DNA from: Treponema sp.
GTDB lineage: Bacteria; Spirochaetota; Spirochaetia; Treponematales; Breznakiellaceae
DNA: 10,902 bases
NCBI GenBank assembly: GCA_020216655.1
Contig: JAIWNU010000164.1
Span: forward strand, 1-10,902
Reading direction: 5' to 3'
The notes beneath the pieces are model-generated. The model saw only the letters and a program-made list of their open reading frames with translations, was not told where the DNA came from and ran no database searches. Below, in pieces: positions 1-8,260 of the stretch (the stretch's first letter is position 1; the number at the start of each line of letters is the position of its first letter). Position numbers and translations under genes: made by a program.

Positions 1-331
1 ATTTGGTTTCCTTAGCCTTGTTATCAGCGGCTTTTTTCTCCTGAGCCTTAGTAATAGCTTCTTGAATGTAAGAAGAGGCCTGTTCTTCGGTGAACTTGAG
101 TTTCTTGCTCTCCATATTGTCCTTAAAGCCCTGCATAAACGCGTTATAATCCAGTTCAATACCCGTATCTTTCACACTTTTGCCGAGGGCCATACCTACT
201 GCATAGCTGATATCCGCCTTGGAAGCTGGTTTTGTAGCAGTAGCATCCTTAGATGTATCTGCATTACCTTTTGCATTGCAGGCGAATAACACTGTGGAAG
301 CCAAAAGAAGCGATAAGACTGTCTTTTTCAT
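1..331 (-). CDS. FKBP-type peptidyl-prolyl isomerase lipoprotein, 5' part (C-terminal part beyond the window edge)
   Basis: The first 110 codons are visible, beginning MKKTVLSLLLASTVLFACNAKG. Residues 1-17 form a lipoprotein signal peptide with an LFAC lipobox (Cys18 would be the lipidated residue). After a Thr/Ala/Lys-rich linker comes ISYAVGMALGKSVKDTGIEL followed by a DYNAFMQGFKDNM-like stretch, which matches the helical FKBP_N dimerisation domain of FkpA/Mip-type proteins. A Lys/Glu/Ala-rich helix then runs off the edge. The catalytic FKBP barrel should lie outside the window and is not seen. By family, such proteins are prolyl isomerases and chaperones of the periplasm or envelope. The start has only a weak GGA about 10 nt upstream. 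The gene follows the histidine kinase gene on the same strand after a 152-bp gap, so it probably has its own promoter. Family assignment is fairly sure; enzymatic activity is inferred. Confidence 0.85.
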   Translation of the reverse strand, partial: MKKTVLSLLLASTVLFACNAKGNADTSKDATATKPASKADISYAVGMALGKSVKDTGIELDYNAFMQGFKDNMESKKLKFTEEQASSYIQEAITKAQEKKAADNKAKETK

Positions 332-400
332 ACAAAATATTCCATATTAATGAGTTTTCAGGTTCCAGGCACCTGAAGGCCCTGAAAGAGGGTCCGTACC

Positions 401-429
401 AGCATACAGAGAAATAATAAAAGCCGCAA
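401..429 (-). promoter_or_regulatory. possible promoter for the FKBP lipoprotein gene
   Basis: In the gap between the histidine kinase gene and the FKBP gene the minus strand reads TTGCGG (424-429), a 17-nt spacer, then TATGCT (401-406). This is a mediocre sigma70-type match at the right spacing. Transcription would start near 394, giving a leader of about 60 nt. That leader contains a short dyad (TTCAGGT at 357-363 pairing with ACCTGAA at 371-377). The dyad has no T-run, so it is not a convincing terminator for the upstream operon. Confidence 0.3.
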
Positions 430-483
430 GAGGATAGTCCTCGTACCACCAATCAACGACTCGTCATTTATGAAAACCTCAGC

Positions 484-2160
484 TTAGGATTCTGATAGGG
501 TAAAGGTAAGTTTTGCGACCGTTTCTTTCACCTGAATACCTGCCCGTTTAATTGTAAAATTGGCACCAATCTGCTTTGCCATCAGTTGGACTACCTGTAA
601 CCCAAAACCAGTCGGTGTTTGCTTATCACTAGGCTCAGGGTACTTACCTCCACTATCGATGACTAGAATCGTGACATCCAGGCCATTCTTTTCTGCACTG
701 ATACGTATGGTACCTGTTTCACCGGCTTTAAAAGCATACTTAAATGCATTGGTCAAAAGCTCATTAACAATAATGCCAAGAGAAAAGAGAATACGGGCAT
801 TAAGTACGATTGGTTCAAGACATTTCTCAACCTTAATGTAGGGATCACTTGGAAACATGGCAACTAATTTATCAATAAGAGGAGACAGATAATCATTAAG
901 GGGCATTTCATTGGCCCCATCGGATCGATAAAGCAGGTCATAAAGAACAGACATACTCTGTACCCGGTTCCTTGCTTCTAACAGTGCAGCCTTTGCGGCT
1001 CCGTCCTGGACTATATCCGATTGCAGAGAAAGTAAGCCAGCGATAACGCTCATGTTGTTTTTAACCCGATGGTGAACTTCCCGTAAAAGGAGGTTTTTTT
1101 CTTCCAAAAGCTGCTGCACTTTTTTTTCAGATGCTCGCAGGCTTGTTATATCATGGAGCAAAAAAAGAGTACCCAGGATTCTGGATCGGCTGTCTGCAAT
1201 TTTTTTTACCGAAAGATCAAAGACCTTATTTTCACCCTGAATGGTGAGTTCCACATCCCGCTGGCCAGAACCTAATTTGGCCTGGGCATCAAAAAAATCT
1301 TTCCACGGAGTAGGTAAAAAATCGTTGGGTACACCAACATAATTATGCGGATTCAATCCGATAGCCTGGAGGGCTGCGGGGTTGCAATCTACAATTTGAG
1401 CTTGATTATCAAAAACGACCACCAGATCAGAAATGTGTTCCAGCACCGTGGAACGAGCAATCGGCACAAAACCAAAGAGGCGGTATTTCATAAGCGCTAC
1501 AAGATAAGCTCCACCGGTAAAAACAATGGTGCTGGCTGCGAAATTGTATCCCTTTATAGGAGTGATATTGTTGGTAAATAATATTTCCACCAAAATAGGA
1601 ATAAGAATGCCAATGATCAACAGTATAGTAGATTGTGGTTTGAGCGCCCGGTCCCTTAAAGAAATGAACATAATCAACAGGGATGAAAGAATGACTACCG
1701 CATTGTAAATGTTGCTCAGTGTAAAGATCGGGCCCGTTGTATAGTACAGGATTGGAATAACCCCTGAAGTATCTAGAGTGAAATTATAACGGAAGAGGTG
1801 ATGCCAGGGACTTGTCATGGAAGCTATAATTGAGATGATTGGAATACTGAGAACCAGAATTACATTCCGTAAGGTAATCCAGCGTTCCTTACCGCTATAT
1901 TCCAAAGCCATGTACAGAATTGCGGGAGCCATGAGCCGGGAGGGAATATACATGGCCATGGAAAGAAAAAGCCGAAGCGGATACCACACGGTAATAATTG
2001 ATAATCCATATAAAGCAATCCACCCTGCACCGACCCACATCATTAAAATAAAGGGCCTGGAAGCTGGTGTTTCCGGATACTTTTGCACATACAGCGCAAT
2101 AATAATGCAAAGCACCGTGGCAATAATTAAGGGCCAAATGTAGGGTGTATACACAAACAT
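484..2160 (-). CDS. membrane sensor histidine kinase: 7TM sensor, PAS, HisKA_2, HATPase_c
   Basis: 558 residues from the ATG at 2160. Residues about 3-228 carry roughly seven hydrophobic segments starting YTPYIWPLIIATVL, the typical opening of the HisKA_7TM sensor domain. A PAS domain follows at about 238-340 (VLEHISDLVVVFDNQAQIVDCN), ending in LLHDITSL and a short coiled coil. The kinase core is of the HisKA_2 type: REVHHRVKNNMSVIAGLLSL, with the His before Arg (about residue 364) as the expected phospho-acceptor. The HATPase shows an N-box (VNELLTNAFKYAF, about 466-478), a G1 DSGG and a G2 TGFGLQVV. By family it autophosphorylates at the membrane and signals to a separate regulator; none is encoded here. 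It is the last gene of the sugar operon, 31 nt after the phosphorylase fusion. An in-frame ATG at 2217 overlaps the upstream gene and would add 19 residues before the sensor domain. I chose 2160 because homologues start at YTPYI, though its ribosome site is weak. Confidence 0.88.
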   Translation of the reverse strand: MFVYTPYIWPLIIATVLCIIIALYVQKYPETPASRPFILMMWVGAGWIALYGLSIITVWYPLRLFLSMAMYIPSRLMAPAILYMALEYSGKERWITLRNVILVLSIPIISIIASMTSPWHHLFRYNFTLDTSGVIPILYYTTGPIFTLSNIYNAVVILSSLLIMFISLRDRALKPQSTILLIIGILIPILVEILFTNNITPIKGYNFAASTIVFTGGAYLVALMKYRLFGFVPIARSTVLEHISDLVVVFDNQAQIVDCNPAALQAIGLNPHNYVGVPNDFLPTPWKDFFDAQAKLGSGQRDVELTIQGENKVFDLSVKKIADSRSRILGTLFLLHDITSLRASEKKVQQLLEEKNLLLREVHHRVKNNMSVIAGLLSLQSDIVQDGAAKAALLEARNRVQSMSVLYDLLYRSDGANEMPLNDYLSPLIDKLVAMFPSDPYIKVEKCLEPIVLNARILFSLGIIVNELLTNAFKYAFKAGETGTIRISAEKNGLDVTILVIDSGGKYPEPSDKQTPTGFGLQVVQLMAKQIGANFTIKRAGIQVKETVAKLTFTLSES

Positions 2161-2191
2161 ACAATTAGTTTGACATTCTTTATTGGTTTCG

Positions 2192-5100
2192 TCAATCTTT
2201 TTCTCTAATACCTCCATCGAGTATAAGCCGTTCCAGGAGTTCCATAGACAATTCACCAGTATCGTGTACCTTTATATCAGCCCTATTCAAATTGTGACCG
2301 ACTCCAATAGCTTTCATACCCGCCGCCTTTATTGCATCAATACCAACCTGGGCATCTTCTATACCTATACAATCATGTGGCGATACCTTAGCCAACTCTG
2401 CGGCCCTTAAAAATAGTTCAGGATCCGGCTTTCCACAGCAGACCGTATCAGGGTCCACAATACCTTCGAAATAGGTACCAGGCACAGGACCAAGTCCTAA
2501 TTGTTCAATAATTCTCGGCGCATTCCTGCTGGCGGAAGCAATAATCCGTTTTATACCCTTCTTACCCAGTTCAAGAAGCAAATTCTGAACACCACTCAGA
2601 ATGTCCTGGGGCCCAAGCTTATCCAATAGCTTCATATAATAAGCGTTCTTTCGTTCTGCAAGCTCATGTTTTTCTTGATGCGAAAGCCGGATACTGTTGT
2701 GGTGGAGGATAATTTCTAAGGAGCCCAACCGTGAAACACCTTTTAGCGCTTCGTTCAGTTTCTCGTCAAAAGCCCAGCCGTGTTCATCCGCCAGCTGCTT
2801 CCAAGCGGCATAATGCAACCTGGCCGTATCGGTTATAACGCCATCCAGATCAAAAACAACAGCCCGTAAGACCGGTTTGAGCGAGACCGTCACCGAATCA
2901 CCTTCAAACAGGGTAATACGCTGGTTTCGATGCAAGAAGGTAAGGGACTGTGGGTTATCAGAATGTTCGCGGGATTGCTGACCCGCACTATTTTGGCCAG
3001 CGGGCTTTAACAAGCTATACTGTACTGCATGACGACCTAAATCTACTTTTAGGGTTCGGCCTTCGATCTGTAACGAGAATATAAGTCGTTTCCACTGGGA
3101 CGGAAGCCTCGGATTAAAGGAATAGCAGACATCACCGTTTCTTTGCCGCCGGTCCCGGAAACCGGCAAATCCATAGATAACAGAGAGCCAGCTACCGGCC
3201 ATAGCAGCGGTATGGATACCATCACTACTGTTGCCATGCACATCATCTAAATCCATCCGAACTGTTTTTAGGAAATACTCATAAGCCTTTTCCGAGTCGC
3301 CGATTTCAGCGGCCATAATACTTTGAATACAGTGGGAAAGAGATGAATCTCCGGTGGTCAGCTTCTCATAGAAGCGGTAATTCCGGATTTTTTCTGCAAG
3401 GCTAAATTGTTCAGAAAGCAAAAATTGGGCTAGAACTAAATCAGGCTGTTTTAGCACCTGGTGCCGGTAAATAACTAGGGGGTGAAAATGAAGCAATAAC
3501 GGATATTTTTCCCGGGGAGTATTCTCGAAGGGCCAGGGTTCCTTTGCCATAAAGGAATCATCCTGAGGATAAATTCCAGTTTTTGGATCAAAAGGAACGT
3601 ACATAGCCTCTGCGGCTCGTTTCCAGAGATCCATTTCAGATTCATCAAGATTAAGCCTTACAAGCAAGGCCTTATAGTCGGCAGGGGCTTCCTGCTTCAT
3701 GAGTCCCAGTGTATCCAGGGCAAAGCGGAGATTGTTACGAGCCATGAGATTTGTATATGCATTGTTGTTCACCAGGGCGGTGTATTCATCGGGCCCCGTT
3801 ACACAGTCAATGCGGAATAGGCCATCGGCGCCGAAATGGCCCAGGGACAACCAAAGTCGGGCCGTTTCAACCGCCACATCCGCAGCCCTATGGAAAAGGA
3901 ACTTCCGGTCCCCCGATGCCTGGCAGTATTTTTCTATGGCATACACAATATCCGCATTAATATGATACTGGGCGGTGCCTGCAGGATAATAGGCGCTGGT
4001 TTCTTCCCCATCGATGGTACGCCAGGGAAAGAGGGCCCCCTTTTCAGCCATAACCTGGGCACGCTTACGGGCCCTATCCAAAATGGAATACCGATATTCA
4101 AGAAGGCTCCGGGCAATTTCTGGCTGTGTATAGGTAAAGAGGGGACACACATAAATTTCTGTATCCCAGAAATAATGGCCCTCGTAGCCCTCGCCGGTGA
4201 GCCCTTTAGCTGCAATACTGGTCCGACCATCCCGTCCAGAAGATTGAAGTATATGGAATATGTTAAATCGGAGGGCCTGCTGAATTTCTGGATCCCCTTC
4301 TATTTGCACATCCGCAGTAGCCCAGAAGGCCTTTAAGAATTCATGCTGTTCCTGAACGAGAACGGAAAAACCTGCTTGAAAGGCCGCATCCAACAACGAT
4401 TCATTTTGTTTTTCTAAAGCTTCAATCTCCGAGGATGAGCCGTGAGTATAAGAAAAGTATTTATAGAATGTACAAGATTCACCGACCTTCATAGTCCCCA
4501 CCCAGCTATGTTGGACGGATTTATCGGAAGCTTCATAAGAAAGTGATAATTTATCTTGGGGAATCACTGCATAGCGAAGGGAGAGTACCGTCGTCAGTGC
4601 GCTCTTGTGGGTCCCCACGGTTAGGCGAGCCCGATCCCGATCAGCCTCCAGCGATATAACCTTGTAGGGGTGCTGGGAAAATTTAGAACCAACCCGGGGA
4701 TCTTTTTCTGCCTTACGGTTAGACGCAAGAGCTTCCAGCGGACTTTCGAGCCTTACAGAAACGGGCATTCCGCCAGGACTATTTAATAGGGTACATTGAT
4801 ACTCGAGGGCACCGATCGTATTCCGGACAAAGCTCACAAGCCGCCGGCTCTTAAGCCCTATGCGGCATCCATTGGGAAGCAAGGCTTCCACATTGCGGAC
4901 CAGAAGCCCCTCTTTCATATCAAGGCATCGGTTATAAGAAAAAATCTGTACCGTATCCAGTCGGAATTCTTCATTGTTTACAAAGAGCCGCACCTGTTTT
5001 GGATCCGGCAAGTTAAGAATCGTCTCATGGTTTTCCGCATAGCCATAGGCAATTTCTCCATAGACAATCGGTTCTTTTTCAAAAAAGCCATTAATATAGG

Positions 5101-5254
5101 TTCCCCGGTGAAATGCCGGCTGCGGTTCATCAAAATCGCCCCGTAGTCCCAGGTGTCCATTTGCTAGGGTAAAAAGCGTTTCATCCTTTCCAAGGCTTTG
5201 CTTATTCCATTTTCTTTCTATTATTTTCCATTCCTGTATTTCAGTGCTGCTCAT
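2192..5254 (-). CDS. fused GH65 disaccharide phosphorylase / beta-phosphoglucomutase (HAD)
   Basis: 1020 residues. Residues about 1-790 are a complete GH65 inverting phosphorylase: an N-terminal beta-sandwich (to about 280), an (alpha/alpha)6 barrel with FWDTEIYVCP (362-371), the catalytic-acid motif GPDEYT (Glu490), a phosphate-binding loop TTGDSSLS (633-640) and GIHTAAMAGSW (679-689). Residues about 796-1015 are a beta-phosphoglucomutase-type HAD domain with FDLDGVITDT (nucleophile Asp802, acid/base Asp804), SASRNAP (907-913), CGKPDPELF (Lys942) and the Mg-binding IEDAQVG (Glu966/Asp967). By family, GH65 cleaves maltose, trehalose, kojibiose or nigerose with phosphate to give beta-glucose 1-phosphate, and the HAD domain turns this into glucose 6-phosphate. 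The two steps are thus tethered in one cytoplasmic chain. The substrate cannot be read safely from the sequence. The start overlaps the repressor gene by 14 bp, with AGGAG (5263-5267) 8 nt upstream, which suggests translational coupling. Confidence 0.93.
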   Translation of the reverse strand: MSSTEIQEWKIIERKWNKQSLGKDETLFTLANGHLGLRGDFDEPQPAFHRGTYINGFFEKEPIVYGEIAYGYAENHETILNLPDPKQVRLFVNNEEFRLDTVQIFSYNRCLDMKEGLLVRNVEALLPNGCRIGLKSRRLVSFVRNTIGALEYQCTLLNSPGGMPVSVRLESPLEALASNRKAEKDPRVGSKFSQHPYKVISLEADRDRARLTVGTHKSALTTVLSLRYAVIPQDKLSLSYEASDKSVQHSWVGTMKVGESCTFYKYFSYTHGSSSEIEALEKQNESLLDAAFQAGFSVLVQEQHEFLKAFWATADVQIEGDPEIQQALRFNIFHILQSSGRDGRTSIAAKGLTGEGYEGHYFWDTEIYVCPLFTYTQPEIARSLLEYRYSILDRARKRAQVMAEKGALFPWRTIDGEETSAYYPAGTAQYHINADIVYAIEKYCQASGDRKFLFHRAADVAVETARLWLSLGHFGADGLFRIDCVTGPDEYTALVNNNAYTNLMARNNLRFALDTLGLMKQEAPADYKALLVRLNLDESEMDLWKRAAEAMYVPFDPKTGIYPQDDSFMAKEPWPFENTPREKYPLLLHFHPLVIYRHQVLKQPDLVLAQFLLSEQFSLAEKIRNYRFYEKLTTGDSSLSHCIQSIMAAEIGDSEKAYEYFLKTVRMDLDDVHGNSSDGIHTAAMAGSWLSVIYGFAGFRDRRQRNGDVCYSFNPRLPSQWKRLIFSLQIEGRTLKVDLGRHAVQYSLLKPAGQNSAGQQSREHSDNPQSLTFLHRNQRITLFEGDSVTVSLKPVLRAVVFDLDGVITDTARLHYAAWKQLADEHGWAFDEKLNEALKGVSRLGSLEIILHHNSIRLSHQEKHELAERKNAYYMKLLDKLGPQDILSGVQNLLLELGKKGIKRIIASASRNAPRIIEQLGLGPVPGTYFEGIVDPDTVCCGKPDPELFLRAAELAKVSPHDCIGIEDAQVGIDAIKAAGMKAIGVGHNLNRADIKVHDTGELSMELLERLILDGGIREKD

Positions 5255-6290
5255 GATGTATACTCCTGCAAGAATCTCTTTGTGCTAATACGGTTGGTAA
5301 AATGATACGGTGCATTTCTGTTTCCTGTTGCACCGCAGACGGTGAAAGTATTTGCCGCAAAACAAGCCGGGCAGCGGCCTCGCCGAGCCCTGCAGCAGGC
5401 TGGGTTACGGTTGTAAGCGGCGGATTTAAATATCGGGAAAGGTAGTCATCGTCAAAACCGGCGAGGGATATATCGCCGGGAATATCAAGCCCCGCATCCT
5501 GAATAGCCTGCATGGCGCCATAGGCCACCACATCGTTTCCTGCAAAAACTGCTGTGGGCCTGTCTGCCAGGTCAAGCAATTCCCGCATAGCCCGGTAGCC
5601 TGAAGCTTCGGTAAAATCGGCAATACGAATGTATTCGTCGTGAATGGGAAGATCAGCGGTCTCAAGGGCTGCTTTGTATCCTGCAAGCCGATGCGCTGCG
5701 GCATAATAGCTCACCGGCGCATGGACAATCATTGCGATTTTCTTATGCCCCAGCGAAATTAAATATTCAGCCATCTCTCTTGCCGCAGCGATATTATCAA
5801 TATCTACCTGAGGTATACGAAGCTCTTGAATAGACCCGATAACAACAAGGGGAATACCCGCTCGTTCCAGATCAGCTATACCGGGGTCATTGGTATGGGT
5901 GTTGATGAGTATCACCCCGTCGAGGGCTTGGGACCGGACTAGTTCAACATAGTTAGTCTGGGATTGCCGCAAAGGTTGTAAGACCAACCGACACCGGTTT
6001 TTGTTGAACACCAGAGCCATCCCATCAATAAGGCGGATAATATAGGCATCGGTAAAGATCGAGCTTGAGTGGCTGATAAAAAAGCCAATAGTGAAATGGG
6101 TGCGGCGGGCTACGCTCACCGCATCCTCATCGGGCACATATTCCAATGCACTGGCCGCCTGGAGAACCCGCTGTCGTGTAGCTTCGCTGATATGCTTACC
6201 AGGTGTATTGTTCAAAATGAACGACACCGTTGTCCGAGACACACCGGCCAGCTTTGCCACATCGGATGCCGAAACCATACGCTTTTTCAT
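5241..6290 (-). CDS. LacI-family transcriptional repressor of the sugar operon
   Basis: 349 residues. Residues 6-28 are the LacI helix-turn-helix (SASDVAKLAGVSRTTVSFIL), followed by the hinge helix region (RQRVLQAASALEYVPD). A periplasmic-binding-protein-like effector domain covers about 60-340, with typical stretches such as LDGVILI, ISLGHKKIAMI, PTAVFAGNDVVAYGAMQ and DISLAGFDDDYLSRYLNPPLTTVTQP. By family it is a dimeric repressor released by a sugar or sugar phosphate. It lies inside the operon it probably controls, 41 nt after the MalG-type gene and overlapping the phosphorylase gene by 14 bp. The best operator candidate is the inverted repeat at 9605-9626. The start at 6290 has GAGGG close upstream (3 nt) and AAGGA farther up; the in-frame Met at 6278 has no ribosome site. 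The effector is unknown but is likely the disaccharide or glucose derivative. Confidence 0.92.
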   Translation of the reverse strand: MKKRMVSASDVAKLAGVSRTTVSFILNNTPGKHISEATRQRVLQAASALEYVPDEDAVSVARRTHFTIGFFISHSSSIFTDAYIIRLIDGMALVFNKNRCRLVLQPLRQSQTNYVELVRSQALDGVILINTHTNDPGIADLERAGIPLVVIGSIQELRIPQVDIDNIAAAREMAEYLISLGHKKIAMIVHAPVSYYAAAHRLAGYKAALETADLPIHDEYIRIADFTEASGYRAMRELLDLADRPTAVFAGNDVVAYGAMQAIQDAGLDIPGDISLAGFDDDYLSRYLNPPLTTVTQPAAGLGEAAARLVLRQILSPSAVQQETEMHRIILPTVLAQRDSCRSIHHEQH

Positions 6291-6331
6291 CTGCCCTCTA
6301 TCCTTTTGCTCTTATTTTTGCTTTTAAGGTT

Positions 6332-7204
6332 TTATTCTTTGACCGAACCGGCAAGAACACCTTTAACAAAATATTGCTGTAATCCAAAGAAGACCACAAG
6401 GGGCAGAGCCATGGATATAAAGGCCGCTGCGGTCAGATATTCCCAGCCACCGCCATAGGAATTGACCAAGTTACCAATAGTAACCGTCATCGGGGCGACG
6501 TCAGGGGTACCGCCCAGATACACAAGGGCGATAAGAAGGTCATTCCACACCCACATAAACTGGAAAATTGCCAGCGATGAAATGGCGGGAATAGAGGTTG
6601 GCACTATCAGTTTGAGGAATATCAATGGATGGGAAGCCCCGTCGATCTCGGCGGATTCTATCATGGAAGGAGGCAATTGGGCGATAAAATTCCGCAATAG
6701 ATATACCGCAAAGGGAAGTCCATAGGCTGTATGGGCAAGCCAAATACCGGTAAAACTCCCTGTAAGCCCCAGACTGTTAAATATACGCAGCACCGGGATC
6801 ATGGTCATTTGGAGAGGCACTACAATGAGCGCCACCACGAGCAGAAAGAGGGTCTTTCTTAAGGGGAAACGCATCCACGCAAAAGCATAGGCTGCCGCAG
6901 CGGCAATAAAGATCGGAATCACTGTTGAAGGAACTGCAATGAGTAAACTGTTAATAAAACTCCTGCCCATGTTTCCCTGGGATATTACATGCTTATAGTT
7001 ATCCAAAGTAAAAGCAAAGGGGCTCTTCAAAGCCTCCCACCAGCCACTTATAGCTATAAGATTTTTCGGCCGAAAGGAGCTGATAAAAAGCCCGACCGAA
7101 GGGACCATCCAGACTATGCATGCAAGGATAAGCACAAGGTGAAGCGGAATTGCAGACAGGGCTTTGTGATACTGAGCTTTTAGGGAATTGATTTTTTTAC
7201 TCAT
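6332..7204 (-). CDS. MalG-type ABC sugar transporter permease
   Basis: 290 residues with about six hydrophobic membrane segments. The cytoplasmic EAA loop is clear: ESAEIDGA (about 183-190), then FLKLIVPTSIPAI, the contact site for the ATPase subunit. The C-terminal KGVLAGSVKE is typical of MalG/carbohydrate CUT1 permeases. It pairs with the MalF-type protein to form the inner-membrane channel that receives sugar from the binding protein. The start is taken at 7204 rather than the in-frame ATG at 7219, because GGAGG (7211-7215) lies 6 nt before 7204 and the product then begins MSKKINS. The ATG at 7204 overlaps the end of the upstream permease gene by 8 bp, implying coupled translation and equal amounts of both subunits. 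The gene is complete and normal in length. Confidence 0.92.
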   Translation of the reverse strand: MSKKINSLKAQYHKALSAIPLHLVLILACIVWMVPSVGLFISSFRPKNLIAISGWWEALKSPFAFTLDNYKHVISQGNMGRSFINSLLIAVPSTVIPIFIAAAAAYAFAWMRFPLRKTLFLLVVALIVVPLQMTMIPVLRIFNSLGLTGSFTGIWLAHTAYGLPFAVYLLRNFIAQLPPSMIESAEIDGASHPLIFLKLIVPTSIPAISSLAIFQFMWVWNDLLIALVYLGGTPDVAPMTVTIGNLVNSYGGGWEYLTAAAFISMALPLVVFFGLQQYFVKGVLAGSVKE

Positions 7205-8177
7205 GGGAAGCCTCCGCATTAAATCGTTTTATATTGATGACCATGACAGGAATTATGGCCACGAGGAGCAGTGTTGCGATCGCACTTGCCCTGCCATAAT
7301 TACGATAATTGAACATTTCCTTGTACATGCGGTTTGCGATAACCTCGGTACCAAGGTTACCATTGGTCATCACATATACGATGTCAAAGACTTTCAGAAC
7401 ATTTATGATAAGGGTGGTTGCTACCACCGTAATCGTCGGGAGTAATAAGGGAAGGATAATTTTAATAAATATGGTGAACTCCCCTGCCCCGTCCATACGT
7501 GCCGCCTCCAAAAGGTCTTCGCTGATTCCCTTGAGTCCCGCTGAAAGGATCACCATGGCAAAACCGGTCCACATCCAGATACCAACCACGATGAGAGCAA
7601 TGTTATTGGTGGAACGGTCAAAAAGCCATGCCTTTGGTTCAAAAGCAGGATTTATTACAGAAAGAACAGCATTCACCGTACCAATTTGCGGGGAGCCAGC
7701 AGGGCGATATTCATACATAAATTTCCAGATAACACCGGCTGCGACAAAAGAAATGGCCATGGGCAAAAAAATAAAGGCCTTTGCAACAGACTCATATCGG
7801 ACCCGGTCGGCCAGGAGTGCAATCAAAAGGCCAAAGAAGAGACAAAAGAGAGTAAACAGTACCAGCCATAACACATTATTTCGGAGCACCACCAGCATGT
7901 TGGCATCAGTAAATATATATAAGTAATTAGCAAAGCCTACAAAATTAGCTGACTTGGCATCTAAAAAACTGAGATATACCGTATTCGCAGCCGGATATAC
8001 CAAAAATACGACAAGGAGAGAAAGGGCCGGAAGCAACCAAAGCCAAGGCCGAAGAGAACCAGATATTTTTCGAGGTGTGCGGGAAACCACTAGCTCGGTT
8101 ACCACAAGGTATGACCATATAAGAACTGGAATAATCCCTATTGCCAGGATAGCTATTAAAAAATAGTTTACATGCAT
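7197..8177 (-). CDS. MalF-type ABC sugar transporter permease
   Basis: 326 residues with about seven to eight hydrophobic segments. One N-terminal helix (5-27) precedes the usual six-helix permease core, which begins at RPWLWLLPALSLLVVFLVYP. The EAA loop reads EAARMDGA (224-231), then FIKIILPLLLPTI, which is close to the consensus for CUT1 permeases. It forms a heterodimer with the MalG-type protein in the cytoplasmic membrane. A periplasmic loop with WLFDRSTNN separates the middle helices, as in other MalF-like proteins of this size (shorter than E. coli MalF). The start has AAGGCGGA about 5 nt upstream. The gene is separated from the binding-protein gene by 83 bp containing a strong hairpin. 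Confidence 0.92.
   Translation of the reverse strand: MHVNYFLIAILAIGIIPVLIWSYLVVTELVVSRTPRKISGSLRPWLWLLPALSLLVVFLVYPAANTVYLSFLDAKSANFVGFANYLYIFTDANMLVVLRNNVLWLVLFTLFCLFFGLLIALLADRVRYESVAKAFIFLPMAISFVAAGVIWKFMYEYRPAGSPQIGTVNAVLSVINPAFEPKAWLFDRSTNNIALIVVGIWMWTGFAMVILSAGLKGISEDLLEAARMDGAGEFTIFIKIILPLLLPTITVVATTLIINVLKVFDIVYVMTNGNLGTEVIANRMYKEMFNYRNYGRASAIATLLLVAIIPVMVINIKRFNAEASHE
7211..7215 (-). promoter_or_regulatory. ribosome binding site that sets the MalG-type start
   Basis: GGAGG on the minus strand lies 6 nt before the ATG at 7204 and inside the last codons of the MalF-type gene. It supports the start at 7204 over the alternative ATG five codons upstream at 7219. Confidence 0.75.
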
Positions 8178-8211
8178 GCTGTTCCGCCTTATGCTCTGTG
8201 ATTACAACTAA

Positions 8212-8239
8212 CAAGCCGGAACTACACAGTTCCGGCTTG
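8212..8239 (-). promoter_or_regulatory. intercistronic 12-bp hairpin between binding-protein and permease genes
   Basis: The arms CAAGCCGGAACT (8212-8223) and AGTTCCGGCTTG (8228-8239) are perfectly complementary with a 4-nt loop. On the transcribed (minus) strand the right side continues TTAGTTGTAATC, which is not a good T-run. It is therefore more likely a leaky terminator or a 3' stabiliser of the binding-protein mRNA than a full stop. Such hairpins after malE-type genes are a known way to make more binding protein than permease. The stem sits 21 bp after the binding-protein stop codon and 34 bp before the permease start. Confidence 0.75.
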
Positions 8240-8260
8240 AAGAACTGATTTTTCTATCTA

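Noticed and set aside
357..388. Terminator after the histidine kinase gene
   Set aside because: Only short alternative stems (TTCAGGT/ACCTGAA, TTTCAGG/CCTGAAA) are present, without a T-run, and they lie downstream of a possible promoter, so they are more likely part of the next leader or chance.
3836..4336. 166-codon plus-strand frame antisense to the phosphorylase
   Set aside because: It is a shadow of the GH65 catalytic domain, whose motifs are intact on the other strand; it has no ribosome site or family features.
7205..7219. Earlier ATG for the MalG-type permease
   Set aside because: It lacks a well-placed ribosome site, while GGAGG sits 6 nt before the ATG at 7204.
7309..7926. 205-codon plus-strand frame antisense to the MalF-type permease
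   Set aside because: It mirrors a clear membrane permease gene, and its own product is a Thr/Arg/Lys/Ser-rich sequence of no family.
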